Shown here in pieces: positions 48,670 through 60,692 of a stretch of DNA of 64,000 nt. Source of the DNA: Azorinus chamasolen. Taxonomy: Eukaryota; Mollusca; Bivalvia; Cardiida; Solecurtidae. How positions within the stretch are numbered: position 1 is the first letter of the stretch; the number at the start of each line of letters is the position of its first letter. The notes below the pieces were generated by a model. It did no database searches and had not been told where the DNA came from. It saw only the letters and a program-made list of their open reading frames with translations. Location of the stretch: the NCBI GenBank assembly GCA_963576725.1, contig OY755242.1, positions 29,686,725 through 29,750,724 of the forward strand, given 5' to 3'. The translations under genes and the position numbers were made by a program.

Positions 48670-50364
48670 ATATATAATCGTTTATTTATTCCGGATCATC
48701 TATTTGGAACAGCCTGCCTTATCATGTGAAAAATGCCAGTTCGGATATTCAATTCAAAAAATTGTATTTACAGTCGACAAAGCTAAACGATTAATACATC
48801 TTCAGTATTATAGTTCTTTCACAAAACAGATATGTGTTTCAATTTCACCCCTATTCTTGACATTTATTCACAAGTTAACTGTTATTTAGAAGTTCCTCTG
48901 AAGGCTCTTCACTGTTTGTCTTTGTTCTTATTCTGCAAAAGGTGTGGATCCTGATTTATGGAGAAGTGATTGCCAAATCTTTATAGTCAGGGTCTTTACT
49001 GTTTGTGGCACATCTTCTGGTTTTTAAATAGCCTCCCTTGATGTGATTTATAACAGATTGCCTGTTTTGTGTGAGATATGACATATTGTAGCAAACCGGG
49101 TGGTCTCTGACCGGAGGACTCCAATCTGGGTCCTATTAACAGGGCCTACAATGTTTGCTGTATTCTACTGTTGTTAATGGTCTTGTTGCCAGTGTTTTAT
49201 GTTAAGACACAGATCTATTATACCTTTATAATATCTCTTCAATCGTACTATGAGTTTGGTGTTGATTTCATTTATGTATATCTATATGACTTTGCTAATG
49301 TACCAATCTTGCACTCTTTTATTATCGCAAAATTCTATTAAAAAAAATCTGTTAATTCGTAAACTCGGCAAAGTCTAGTTCGGGGCATAAGTTTATATTG
49401 CTTCTCCTCCGATGAATATTTACTAGCCAAATTCTTGTATATACAGAGGATGAGAAACAAACTAGTTTTAGTGCAACATTCGACCTGTATTTGGATATTA
49501 CTTGTCTTACATATCCGTGTATCTGTAATTCTGTGCAGCATTCTACGCATGGATCTGGTATTTAAGGTGTTTCGTCCATGATTGGTTTTTGGATTTCCGC
49601 CGACTTCCGTGGGTGTACGGGGACGGTGTTTGGGACGTGCTCGGTTGTTTTCGTGGAATTTTCGCGGCCGCGAGAATGCCCGAGGACGTCCAGGGTCGGC
49701 CCGGGCACTTGCTCGTGGCGAAATCAGTTATGGATGTTAAACATCTTTTGACGGCGTCTGATTTGCGTCATCTGATTACGTAATATATTCACGTCATGGA
49801 TGACGTATGCATTCGCGTCATAAGCACTTGGCAATGGTATAATATTAATAAAATTAATGGAATTCCCAGAGTTTAAAAATAGTCCTGAAAATTCATGACG
49901 TCATTTATCCATGTCATCTTTTGCTGACACAGTCTATGTACATGATGCAGTTTGTCACTGATATCGTTAGTTCTAATCGATCTAAATCGTCAACTCGGTG
50001 AAATGGGGTTGCATTTACCTATGAATTCCACATGCAGCCTTTTTGCACCAGAGCCAACGATTTTTGAATTTCAATTTCTATTTCCCATTGCAAGCAATGC
50101 AGATCCTGATGAGAGGGATCCTACAGGAACTCACTCATCCGGGTCTACACTGTGTGTTGTAAAAATTGTGCTTAGCACATAATGGATTACACTCAGATCT
50201 GTTTATCACCAGTGCAAGGTTGGTGTCTATGCAAAATTATTATGAAAGCATTACAAATTGTATATATGTAATTGTATATATGTTTTCTCTCTGTTTGAGG
50301 GCCTCATGGAAGATTGGTCATAACCAAATGAGTACTCTTGTTAAATAAAGTCTTTATTATTATT
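48670..50364 (+). mobile_element. 5'-truncated LINE with a (TTA)n tail (U3)
   Basis: Copy of 42870-44564. Includes the RT C-terminal end and the GC-rich patch (49570-49800). Confidence 0.82.
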
Positions 50365-50985
50365 ATTATTATACAGGAGCTCAGCTGGGTCCAAATGTAA
50401 AAAATTGCGAAAATTTAAAAGAGTTACCTTTCTTCGGTTACTCGGACATTGTCCCTTTGGCTGGTAGAAACGGGTTGACAAACATGATTGAGTCAGTAGG
50501 GTCGTCTGATCTGGATCCACTCTGTTTGCTTATTAAATTATATTGATCTAGATCATTCTATTAGTTTCTGCAATGGCAACACTTTTCTTCTGTTCATATA
50601 TAAAACAGGGTTAAGATTATACAAGTACAGTAAAGTCTGTTTAAAACCTTTCCTTCATATAAACGTCTTTTCACGCATTTGCATACAGAATAGACCCAGA
50701 TCAGAGACTCCTATAGGAGCAACAACAGATCCATCCACTGGCAGACCGACCGACCGCCTGAGACTGATCCGACTGCTCCTTCATTTTTTTAAAAACAAAA
50801 GTTGATTATCTATTCATATTTTCAAAATATGAGTATGGCTCACTGGATGTCGGATCTTGATCCAAAGCATACCGTCATAGCTTCAGTTTTGCACCAATGT
50901 TATAAAAATTGAGTCTGATTTCATTCTTAAAAGTAAAACGTGACCAATCAGATACTTGTCATTGAAACCAGACTCAAATGAACTA

Positions 50986-51185
50986 CAGTAAAACCTCTCT
51001 TAACCGGAATACTAGTAGAGGAAAATTCTGATATTTTAGGCAGGTGACTGCTTAATGCAGGGTGAAAGTCATGCAGAAAGCTCCTCTAGCTTTCTGCATG
51101 ACTTCCATCCTGCAATAAGCTGTCACCTGTCTCCACGACCGATATTTATACTAAAATTAACGTCCGGTTAAGAGGGTTTTTACTG
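50986..51185. mobile_element. P-type MITE (U4)
   Basis: Copy of 45186-45385. Confidence 0.8.
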
Positions 51186-51644
51186 TTTTTTATAACATTG
51201 GGCCAGTGTGTGACACACTGAAGGTTAACATGCAACTGCAAGTAAGATTAGCATTTAATAACACCTCTTAAAAAATAATCTAAGCACTGCTGTTAACACC
51301 CCCTCAATATTATCCTTTACATATGAGTCTTTCAACTGCTTTGCAAACAGAGTAGACTCAGATCAGACGGCTTATGTGGGATCTGTCCGATCAGGTTCTG
51401 CTCTGTGCGATTATGATATAATATACATATAGATCTGATTCAACAGTTTCTGTCACGATAAAGCATCCCCTGCTCACAGTACCATTAATAAGTAGTATTC
51501 ACGATGTCACTGTTCTTACGTGAATATTCGTGGAATGAGGCTTATGGCTATGTAAACAATGTAGAGACAGTTCGATTACAGTTCGATTACAGGATGCTAA
51601 ACGCGGCTTTTAACAAGGTTTGAGTTATTCTTCTTTAGTTACGA

Positions 51645-52321
51645 AAATTGAACAGTATTAGAGGGCTAGAGTAAACAGACTCAATTAGAGGGCTAGAGTA
51701 AACTGACTCAATTAGAGGGCTTGAGTAATCAGACTCAATTAGAGGGCTTGAGTAATAAGACTTAATTAGAGGGATTGGGTGAACAGACTCAATTGAGTAA
51801 ACAGATTCAATTAGAGGGATTGAGTAAACAGATTCAATTAGAGGGCTTGAGTAAAAATTAGAGGGCTTGAGTAAAACAGATTCAATTAGAGGGCTTGAGT
51901 AATAAGACTTAATTAGAGAGATTGGGTGAACAGACTCAATTGAGTAAACAGATTCAATTAGAGGGATTGAGTAAACAGATTCAATTAGAGGGATTGAGTA
52001 AACAGACTCAATTAGAGGGCTTGAGTAAAAATTAGAGGGCTTGAGTAAAACAGATTCAATTAGAGGGCTTGAGTAAACAGATTCAATTAAAGGGCTTGAG
52101 TAAACAGATTCAATTAGAGGGCTTGAGTAAACAGACTCAATTAGAGGGATTGAGTAAATATTAGAGGGCTTGAGTAAAACAGACTCAATAAGAGGGCTTG
52201 AGTAAACAGACTAAATTAAAGGGCTTGAGTAAAAGTTAGAGTGCTTGAGTAAACAGATTCAATTAGAGGACTTGAGTAAAACGAATCAATTAGAGGGCTC
52301 GAGTAAACAGACTCAATTAAA
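51645..52321. repeat. 25 bp minisatellite, long allele (U4)
   Basis: About 26 units of AATTAGAGGGCTTGAGTAAAC with AGACTC or AGATTC linkers, plus shorter 18-base forms (AAAATTAGAGGGCTTGAG). Higher-order blocks of several units are repeated inside it. Confidence 0.93.
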
Positions 52322-52357
52322 CAGAGTTTGAAGTTTTCTTTTCGCATTGCTGCTTTA

Positions 52358-52555
52358 CTCTTTCGCTACCAATGTCGCACCTGAGATTACCTATGCAAAC
52401 AGTTTGGATCCAGATGAGATATCGACATTTCGTCAGAATCCAAACTGTTTGTTATTGTGACAATGGTTTTTGGAAACAAAAATGAAGAAAAATAAACAAT
52501 AAAATCTGCAGCAGACGACACAGTTTGCAGACGACAGAATTTGGCAGCGAAAGAG
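52358..52555. mobile_element. Palindromic MITE with CTCTTTCGCT termini
   Basis: Ends CTCTTTCGCTACCAA and TTGGCAGCGAAAGAG. The core is T5-like (CAAACAGTTTGGATCCAGATG ... GAATCCAAACTGTTTG). TTTA and TAAA flank it, so the target sequence is not settled. Confidence 0.7.
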
Positions 52556-52764
52556 TAAAATGCCTTCGACGAATGATAGTCGTGCTAGTGGTCAGTAAAA
52601 CGGAATACGCTTTGATGGGTGACAAATAGTGTAGAACCTGAGTAGACTCCTCGTATTATACTCGGCGATTGATCTGGTTCTACACTGTTTATAATGTTAG
52701 TTTTGTATATAATGGAACCTGTCTACAGCGACCATTTAAATAAGTCTAAATTTGGACTTCTAAA

Positions 52765-52907
52765 ACAGGTGGTAGCTTAATGCAGGGCAAAAGTAATTCA
52801 GAAAGCTCCTATAGGAACAGTTTGCATTACTTTTACCCTGCATTACGCAACCACCTTTTATAAGACTCAATAAATAAATGACCTCTCAACACAGGTGCTA
52901 CTGTAGT
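52765..52907. mobile_element. P-type MITE core (U4 copy)
   Basis: GGTGGTAGCTTAATGCAGGG with complement, centre GCTCCTATAGGAAC. Counterpart of 21108 and 32722. A palindromic core TAGTGTAGAACCTG...GGTTCTACACTG lies just before it (52628-52690). Confidence 0.68.
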
Positions 52908-53720
52908 AGGGATACGTATTTTATACGCAAACATCAGAGAAGCATTTAAGTAAAGTATAACATTTCCTTTTATTACAGAATTGTGATTAGTTGATACATA
53001 ATTTGATCGTCATAAACACACTCGGTGTTTTTCGGTACAAAATTTAACAACGTGTGCTATTGTTAACCGTTTATTGTTTTTTTGTCTTCAACGGAAAAAT
53101 CCCAATGTCATTAATTCTAGACACATTCCATTAGATGTACAGGAATTAGAAGAAGTCATCTTAATTGAGCTCCCGTTTTGTCGAGTCTGCTGAGCGATCG
53201 TTTGGTGGTATTAACATAACATAACATAAATAAGTTTATTACACGTAAACTTTACAGTTTCTGGTGTTTACAAATGCGTACAAATATAAGTTATTAACAA
53301 GACACTATAGAGATACATACAATTACAATTACATATCATGGATGAACTTTATTTTAACATATGCATGATATATATTTATTAAACCCTTTGCACGCGGGAC
53401 AAACATGTACTGCCAGTTGCCGACAGCGCAGACCCAGATCAGAAGGCTACTAGAGGAATCCTCGGATCAGGATCTGCACTGTTTGTCATTAAATTTAAGC
53501 TTTTCATTATTTTGTGGACTCAATAGTTAAGTACTGATGAGTTACTCCCCTCTGATAACGCAGCGTTCAGAGGGATGACGATTAAAACAAACTTATCCAA
53601 CTACATTTATTTTTACACGTACTGCATCTGATTGAACAAAATTTGTCATTGTGTTAAAACTTGACACTTGTACGATCATACAGAACTTTTTTACTTTACT
53701 TTGATATTAATTTACTATGA

Positions 53721-55583
53721 TTAAGTTATCGTGTTCATTCTTGCTTTAAACCCTTCTGATGCGTATTTAGCTAACATATGTAATTCGTTCCTATTCTCTG
53801 TAGTAAGCAGCTCAATCAATTTAAACATACTAGGTCTGGATCTAAAATATCTCTTAATGTAGCGCGATCTCAAATCATTATACAGCCTGCATTGAAAAAC
53901 AAAATGGTATTCGTCTTCTATGTCGTTACAATTACATAGTTGGCATTTTCTCTCATTCTTTTCCGTTCTATCGTATCTTCCGGTGTGAACTCTAAGATTA
54001 TGACCTGAAACACGCAATTTCGTCAAAGCGGTGCGGAGTGTTCTAGAAACAATGGCGTCGAGATAATTTTCAAAGCCAAAATTTAACTTAATTTCTCTAT
54101 ACAGGCAAAGAACACTACTTTCATCTAAACTCCTCTGCCATTCTTGCAAAAACTCGTCTATTATGCGTTGCTTGAACACAGTTATAAACGCTTTCACATT
54201 TACATGTGTTCTATTATACCATATATATAAAAATCCGTATTTCTCTAATAAACTTTTTACACTATTCATCCAATTAGCTTTCACATTTTGTTCTCCAGAG
54301 TCTACCATTGAATTATCTAAAATAGTCTTGGTCAAAATATTTTCTGAGTTGCAAACTTTAAACCAGTATTTCACTATACGTATATATCTGTTTATATAAA
54401 GCGGATATCGTCCCAGCTCTCCATAAACAGCGGCGTTGCATGTTTGCTGCCTAACTCCAAGTACAGTTTTACAGAATCTAAGGTGCAATTTTTCTAAATG
54501 CTGTGATTTGGTAAACCCCCAGATCTCGCATCCATACGTAATAATAGGTGATATGAAAGCATCAAATAACTGTAGTGCCACTTTTGGCTTCGTCTCGTAC
54601 TTTTTTAGGTTAGATATTAACGTGTTCATAGCCTTTAGACCTTTTCCGTATAAGGTTTGGGTATTTAAAGAAAGGCTTCCTGTATAATTTAGAGTAACAC
54701 CTAAATAATTAAAATCATTTACAACATCTATTTGCTCCTGTCCATACATCCATTTTTCATTTCGTTTCAGGTTACCTCTTTTGCGGAACACTACAACTTT
54801 TGTTTTGGCGACGTTAACCTCCAAACCCCATAAATCACAATATTCATATAATCTATTGAGCGATAATTGTAAATCATCCGGACTTTCCCCTAGAATAACC
54901 ATATCATCTGCAAATAGAAGTAGAATGTAACAAATATCTTGGAAGCTAATACCGCAATTTACCCTGTCTTGTAAATAAAGTTCTAGATCATCTACGAAAA
55001 GAGAAAACAATATGGGCGAGTTTATCTCCCCTTGTCTGAGTCCAACTGCTATATTAACATAATCCGAATAAGAGTTACATAACCTGACACAGGACTTAAC
55101 GGACTGATACATGCTACGTATTATTCGCAGCATTTTACCATCAATATTACTGTTATACAACTTCAGCCATAACGCATTTCTATAAATGCTGTCAAAACAA
55201 CGTTTCATATCTATAAAACAACAAAAAAGCCTTTTATTTTCATTAACATATTTCTGGATAATTGTTTGTAGAATAAAAATAGCATCTATAGTAGACCTCC
55301 CTTTCCTGAAACCAAATTGTGCATCTGATAGTACCTCATTATCCTCGCACCACTTGTTAATACGTTGGTTTAGTACACAAGTAAAAAGTTTTCCAAAGTT
55401 ACTTAACAGAGTTATTCCCCTGTAGTTGTTAACATCTGATTTATCTCCCTTCTTATATATAGGTACGATTATGCCCTTCGTCCAAGAGTTGGGAAATATC
55501 CCTAAATCAAGTATGACATTGAAAATCTCTGTAATATAACCAGCTAAGATATCGCATGTTTCGATAAAATATTCATTTTTGCC
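53721..55583 (-). pseudogene. LINE reverse transcriptase, long open frame (about 620 codons)
   Basis: The frame is open from 55583 to the TAA/TGA-side stop at 53721, well beyond the first ATG at 55208. Motifs in order: NYRGITLLSNFGKLF, FGFRKGRSTIDAIF, motif A CCFIDMKRCFDS, motif B LRQGEINSPILFSLFVDD, motif C LLFADDMVIL, thumb WGLEVNVAKTKVVVFRKRG, and a C-terminal CQLCNCNDIEDEYHFVFQC knuckle. It would copy RNA into DNA at nicked targets. A frameshift near 55580 joins it to 55741-55544, an earlier RT segment (ISFEEVCNAISLLKKNKAK). The endonuclease is missing, so the element is dead as it stands although the RT core is intact. Non-LTR; clade not assigned, CR1/Jockey-like features. Confidence 0.88.
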
Positions 55584-55741
55584 TTATTTTTCTTTAGTAG
55601 TGAAATGGCGTTACATACTTCTTCAAAGGATATTTTACTATCTAAACAATCAAATACAGGATAATTACAGTCATTAAAATCATGTGAAGTGTTAAAAGTT
55701 TCAGCTTCTTCATGTAGATTGTGATTTATATGGCTATACAT
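55544..55741 (-). pseudogene. LINE RT N-terminal segment, other frame
   Basis: DSKISFEEVCNAISLLKKNKA is typical of the region between endonuclease and RT in LINE ORF2. It overlaps and leads into the long RT frame through a frameshift with a probable small deletion. Truncated at 55748. Confidence 0.78.
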
Positions 55742-55751
55742 CTCTTCGAAA

Positions 55752-55993
55752 CCCTTCGCTTGCTATTCACGTCAATATACGTACCTGTAAATAGTGAAGA
55801 CCCAGATGAGACAGCTCCTGCAGGAGCTGTCTCATCAGGGTCTGCACTATTTACAAGTTGATTGTGACACCAGTGCACTCCACAGCAGTGATTGTACAGC
55901 GAAATACTTGTACACAGTAAAGATATATGTAATTATACAACAGGACATGGGTAAAGAAGGAGAAATGTATTTTAAAATTCAGCAAGCGTAGGG
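55752..55993. mobile_element. T2 MITE with its left flank displaced by a LINE
   Basis: 242 bases, ends CCCTTCGCTTGCT and AGCAAGCGTAGGG, right TTAA 55994-55997. The left flank is GAAA (LINE sequence) instead of TTAA; the missing TTAA is at 53211-53214. Confidence 0.88.
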
Positions 55994-55997
55994 TTAA

Positions 55998-56172
55998 ATG
56001 CCATCGACTTCAGTTGCCAAGGTTACTTACTCTTTCATTTGTTTATGGCAACACGGTCAGAGTAGCAAACCGTTTGGGTCCTGATGAGATGCCGAGTTAC
56101 TCGGCGTCTAACATGGATCCAAATTGTCTGCATAATTATGTAATAACTCATCCTCCTTCAGCAGGCTAAGGG
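55998..56172. mobile_element. T5 MITE (U4 copy)
   Basis: Core CGTTTGGGTCCTGATGAGATG, centre CCGAGTTACTCGG. TTAA on both sides, the left one shared with the T2 next to it. Confidence 0.68.
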
Positions 56173-56763
56173 TTAAACACAAGTCTGGATTAATGCGGCC
56201 TTTCTCCAGTATCCAAGCTATTTGACACTACATGTACACCAAATGGCACCGTTTTGATGGCATGGTAGCAAACAGCTCAGAGAGTGAAAGGTGTTTGTCC
56301 TTTTATTATAACGACGCCGGCTTTTGAAATGTACTCAATAGCGTTTTATGGATAGCCATGTGATGTGCAATACCCCGGTATACATGCCGTGAAATCTCTC
56401 TATATTGGCCATTCAAAGTGTTCTGGATTTTTACAGATAGTTGATAGCTTAATGTTGGATGAATGTAATGCAGAAAGCTCCTAAGGGGGCTTTTTTAAGG
56501 CATTTGATGGCTTAATGCAATACTTAAAGTAATGCAGAAAGCTCCTAAGGGAACTTTCTGCCCAAGTTCTTGTCTTGTATATAATTCTTATAGACACCCT
56601 TCTTTATTCATTAAATGGTCGCTATATGGAGATCTTACTGTTTATGCAATGATAATAAAACTGCGTAATGTGTCTTATTTGTTGTGTTTAATACTGGCTT
56701 GAAAGGATCAGTCCATAACAGGGTTCTGCAACTGCTGTTCTATATTTTGTCTTAACCCATTAA
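56173..56763. repeat. Worn T7 and P elements (U4 copies)
   Basis: About 56210-56300 is a shortened T7 relic. 56388-56640 is the P element of 34160 (GAAATCTCTCTATATTGGCC ... two GCAGAAAGCTCCTAAGG arms ... GGAGATCTTACTG). No gene. Confidence 0.55.
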
Positions 56764-56905
56764 TCCTTTCCTGTTCTATGTTTATTCCAAATTTCAATGC
56801 TTACTGAATATTCATGAACAAAATAGTTACTATAGGTAGCCGTCTGATCTGGGTCTTTCTTCTGTTTCTTCAAATGTGTGAAAAGCGTTTATATAAAGGA
56901 AAGGG
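56764..56905. mobile_element. Short TTAA-MITE (U4 copy)
   Basis: TTAA (56760-56763, 56906-56909); counterpart of 34558-34696. A minus-strand frame over it (56830-57021) is not a gene. Confidence 0.73.
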
Positions 56906-57177
56906 TTAAGCTTTCTAATTGACTTTAACCGTTTACTCCATAAATACGCTTCTCTACACCTTTGCAAACTATTCTGTTTGTTTTTTATATAATGTAAATT
57001 TGATTTACGAGTGTCTGTCACGATAAAAATATTTTGTTCATACTGACATTATAAAAAATCATTGAATTAAGATTCATGATGCCATGATTTCTTACATGAA
57101 TATTAATGGAGTAAATGGGCCACCCTGCAGTAAGCAGGGCTTGCAGACTACAAGTGGTTAGTGTATCAAAAATTAGG

Positions 57178-57300
57178 GAAAAGTAAACAGATGAACTTCT
57201 AAGAGATGTACCGGTATTTGCAAAGTAAACTGATGAATTTCAAAGAGATGTGTTTGCAAAATCAACAGATGAACTTCTACGAGATATATCTGCATATCAT
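57178..57300. repeat. Minisatellite, about 35 bp unit (U4)
   Basis: Three diverged units of ACAGATGAACTTCTAAGAGA. Confidence 0.8.
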
Positions 57301-57392
57301 TCACAATGCACTAACCATTTACTACATGAATACTCATGTCAGAGATACTGGTTGTATGAACTATTGTTTCAACTAGCTAAATTTTGTATAAC

Positions 57393-57710
57393 CCTTTGCT
57401 CCATAATATGCCTTTCTACACCTTTGCAAACAGAGTAGACCCAGATCAGACGGTCTTATAGGAGCCATCTAATTAGGTTATGCTCTGTTGGCTTATGATA
57501 CAATAATATTGTATCGTAAGCAAACAGAGCATTACCTAATTAGATGAGATTTTTTTATACCATGACAGAAACTGTAGAGTCATATTATATGACTTTACAG
57601 TTTCTGTCATGGTATAAAAAATCCCGTGTCCATGTGTTTTTATAACAAATTAATCTGATTAATATTCGTGACGCCGTTATGTCTTACATGAATATTCACG
57701 ATGAAAAGGG
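57393..57710. mobile_element. T1' MITE with an internal inverted duplication (U4)
   Basis: CCCTTTGCTCC at the left, GATGAAAAGGG at the right. Between 57463 and 57610 a part of the element (TAATTAGGTTATGCTCTG ... GATACAAT, and CATGACAGAAACTGTA) is present in both orientations. The U1 and U2 copies have it once. Confidence 0.75.
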
Positions 57711-57990
57711 ATAATGGTGTCTCAAAAAATGAACATATTAGGCAGAAACTATATAATTTTATCTATGTTGTTTCATAATCAAACAGAGCAGACATTCATC
57801 GGACAGCTCTGACAGGAGGCGTCTGATCTGGGCCTACGCTGTAAAGAGTCGCCGTTTGCCAAGGTGCCAAAAGGTGACAAAATGTGTCTTTATGGAGTAA
57901 CAGGTTAGGCTACCACCTGTCTGCATAACAGTTTCTTCAAAACTTTTGTCCGGTTTTATCCCTTTATGATCTATGTACGTCTTTAATGCA

Positions 57991-58130
<140 letters not shown>

Positions 58131-58144
58131 ACCACCACCACCAC

Positions 58145-59272
58145 CTATAAGGGTTGCTCCCCTGTGTGTATTCCCGTGTGCCTTACTAAACGTCTTCGAT
58201 CAGAAAATGATCTATCACACACTACACAGTTGTAAGGTGTCTCTCCAGTATGTATTCTCCTGTGTGTTACTAAACTGAATTTATTGGTAAATGATTTTTC
58301 ACACACATCACAGTTGAAGTTGTAAAGCCTCTCTTCTGTATGTATTCTCGTGTGCGTGAGTAAATTGCCTTGCTGAGTGAATGACTTTCCACACACATCA
58401 CACGTGTAAGGCCGCTCTCCTGTATGTATTCTCGTGTGCGTGAGTAAATTGCTCTGTTCAGTAAATGACTTTCCACACACATCACACGTGTAAGGCCTCT
58501 CTCCTGTATGTATTCTCATGTGCGTGAGTAAATTGCGCTGTTCAGTAAATGACTTTCCACACGCATCACACGTGTAAGGCCTCTCTCCTGTATGTATTCT
58601 CGTGTGCGTGAGTAAACTGCCTTGCTGAGTGAATGACTTTCCACACACATCACACTTGTAAGGCCTCTCTCCTGTATGTATTCTCGTGTGCCTGACTAAA
58701 TTGCGCTGTTCAGTAAATGTCTTTGCACATGCATCACACTTGTAAGGTCTCTCTCCTGTATGTATTCTTGTGTGCTTGAGTAAATTGCCTTGCTGAGTGA
58801 ATGACTCTCCACACGCATCACACTTGTAAGGCCTCTCTCCTGTATGTATTCTTGTGTGCGTGAGTAAACTGCCTTGCTCAGTGAATAACTTTCCACACAC
58901 ATCACACTTGTAAGGCCTCTCTCCTGTATGTATTCTTTTGTGCTTGAGTAAATTGCCTTGCTGAGTGAATGACTCTCCACACACATCACACTTGTAAGGT
59001 CTCTCTCCTGTATGTATTCTTGTGTGCTTGAGTAAACTGCCTTGCTGAGTGAATAACTTTCCACACACATCACACTTGTAAGGCCTCTCTCCTGTATGTA
59101 TTCTTGTGTGCACGAGTAAACTGCCTTGATGAGTAAATGACTTTCCACACATATCGCACTTGTAAGGCCTCTCTCCTGTATGTATTCTCGTGTGCGTAAC
59201 TAGAAGAGATAGATGTTTAAATGATTTCCCACACACGTCACACTTGTTAGGCATCTCTCTTATGTGTACCAT
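58145..59272 (-). CDS. C2H2 zinc-finger protein, 13 fingers (U4 paralog)
   Basis: 375 residues, nearly the same as U2 (differences include TEQSNLL for TEQSTLL in finger 10 and R-LVRH for R-LIRH in finger 13). All finger residues are intact and linkers are conserved. It shares the finger 12 insertion (YNFNC) with U2. A (CA)n plus (CCA)n repeat abuts the stop codon. Degraded fingers lie upstream as in U1. Likely nuclear and DNA-binding; start, partners and targets unknown. Confidence 0.85.
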   Translation of the reverse strand: MVHIREMPNKCDVCGKSFKHLSLLVTHTRIHTGERPYKCDMCGKSFTHQGSLLVHTRIHTGERPYKCDVCGKLFTQQGSLLKHTRIHTGERPYKCDVCGESFTQQGNLLKHKRIHTGERPYKCDVCGKLFTEQGSLLTHTRIHTGERPYKCDACGESFTQQGNLLKHTRIHTGERPYKCDACAKTFTEQRNLVRHTRIHTGERPYKCDVCGKSFTQQGSLLTHTRIHTGERPYTCDACGKSFTEQRNLLTHMRIHTGERPYTCDVCGKSFTEQSNLLTHTRIHTGERPYTCDVCGKSFTQQGNLLTHTRIHTEERLYNFNCDVCEKSFTNKFSLVTHRRIHTGETPYNCVVCDRSFSDRRRLVRHTGIHTGEQPL

Positions 59273-59782
59273 CGTATTTCTGAGTAGATTTGATAGCCGG
59301 TTAAATGTATCTTTCCTGTATATACACTCACGTGCTGTACTAGATTTGCCTTCCTTGGTTTCAAAGTCACTTTCTCACTATATATCCTCTCTCTGTCTTC
59401 GAAGTCACTATGTACATCAATGTTAAATATAATGCCATATAAATGTGCCTCTTAAAACCGCTATTGTTAACTGACTTAGATCCTCAACTACTGCCACGAA
59501 GAAATTGACAGTTTGATATGTACGCATTCTTATCATTATTATGAATAATTATCACCTTTAAAGGTGTCTACGTGCCATCTCACTGGTGATACAAATCCCC
59601 TTTCAACCGAAACAGTTTGTTCTGTATCTGTCAAGGGTGTGTGATAAACAGCTGATTAACCATTTGACACATGGATATTCATACAGGAAATAATTACATC
59701 ATGAATATTAATTAGACTAATTCATTATAATAGCATATGGACACACGAAGTTTTGTCCATGACAGAAACTGCAGTACCATAA

Positions 59783-60646
59783 TGTCAACTATTTGATGCA
59801 TTTGTTGGATCTATTCTCAGTTATTCGTGCGAAGTATGGGGTTTTGGAAAAGCAAAGGCAATTGAACGTGTGCACTTCAAATTTTGTAAAACTGTATTAC
59901 AAGTTCGCAAGTCTACTTCCACTAATGGGTTGTATGGAGAACTTGGAAGATATCCCCTATATGTATCACGATTTGTACGAATTGTTAAATATTGGTGTAA
60001 AAATGTCAGCTCAGAAAATATATTAATCAGAACATTGTATAATTTGCTTTTACATGATTGTGATAATGGTAGTGTAAACTGGGCAAGTAATATCAAATAC
60101 CTACTGGAAGTTTATGGATTTGCATATGTATGGTATAACCCATTCGATGTTGACCTAAACCACTTTCATAAAGTTTTTAAATCAAGAGTTATAGACGTGT
60201 TTATCCAACAATGGAAAAACGATATAGAAACCAGTAGCTCTCTACATTTATATAAGAATTATAAACTGTCATTTGGCTTGGAAAAATATCTAAACATTTT
60301 GCCCAAAAAACAGAGAGCTACTTTTACTAGGTTCAGGCTCTCAGTAAATAGTTTGAGAATAGTTACTGGTAGATACTTTCAAAATAGAGAGAATCGTAAT
60401 ATGCGGCTTTGCACCTTTTGTCAATGTTCAGATATTGAAGATGAATATCATTTCTTACTTGTCTGTCCAGTCTATAAAGAAATACGTAAACAGTATATAA
60501 GTTGGTACTACTATAGGCGTCCAAGTGTATTTAAATTTACTGAACTGAAGAACTGCACACAACTTTCGGTTATGAAAAGGTTATCTAAATTTGTGTATGA
60601 AGCATTTATGTTGCGTAAATCTCTAAGTAATAACAATGGATTTTGA
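59783..60646 (+). pseudogene. LINE reverse-transcriptase fragment (U4)
   Basis: Same frame as 41493-42356 with a few substitutions (for example LYGELGRYPLY for VYGELGRYPLY); still open. Confidence 0.85.
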
Positions 60647-60692
60647 TATACAAACTGATGTTAACAAGCTTTTACATGAAGGAACGGGTTAA

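Larger units (their letters stand above)
44607..50406. repeat. Segmental duplication unit U3 (shortened)
   Basis: Only 5.8 kb long. 44607-45942 matches the start of the unit. After the minisatellite come the 197 bp orphan (45953-46149), then the zinc-finger gene from inside finger 8. Two deletions of a U2-like precursor (about 3.2 and 4.4 kb in U2 terms) explain this. Confidence 0.88.
46147..51742. repeat. 5.6 kb direct repeat, right copy
   Basis: See 40347-45942. The left boundary lies inside a zinc finger (shared TTT at the junction). The right boundary lies in the 25 bp minisatellite, which is far longer here. Confidence 0.93.
53215..55748 (-). mobile_element. 5'-truncated LINE at the edge of a T2 element
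   Basis: On the minus strand it runs from a truncated N-terminal RT region to a 500-base 3' UTR and a short ATGTT tail next to TTAA at 53211-53214. The T2 MITE whose left TTAA this is continues at 55752. The LINE therefore entered the junction between TTAA and CCCTTCG. The 3' UTR contains a worn TTAA-MITE core at 53430-53490. Confidence 0.82.

Noticed and set aside
53721..55208. Functional autonomous LINE
   Set aside because: The RT core is open, but the endonuclease and 5' part are missing and a frameshift lies at about 55580, so it cannot move on its own.
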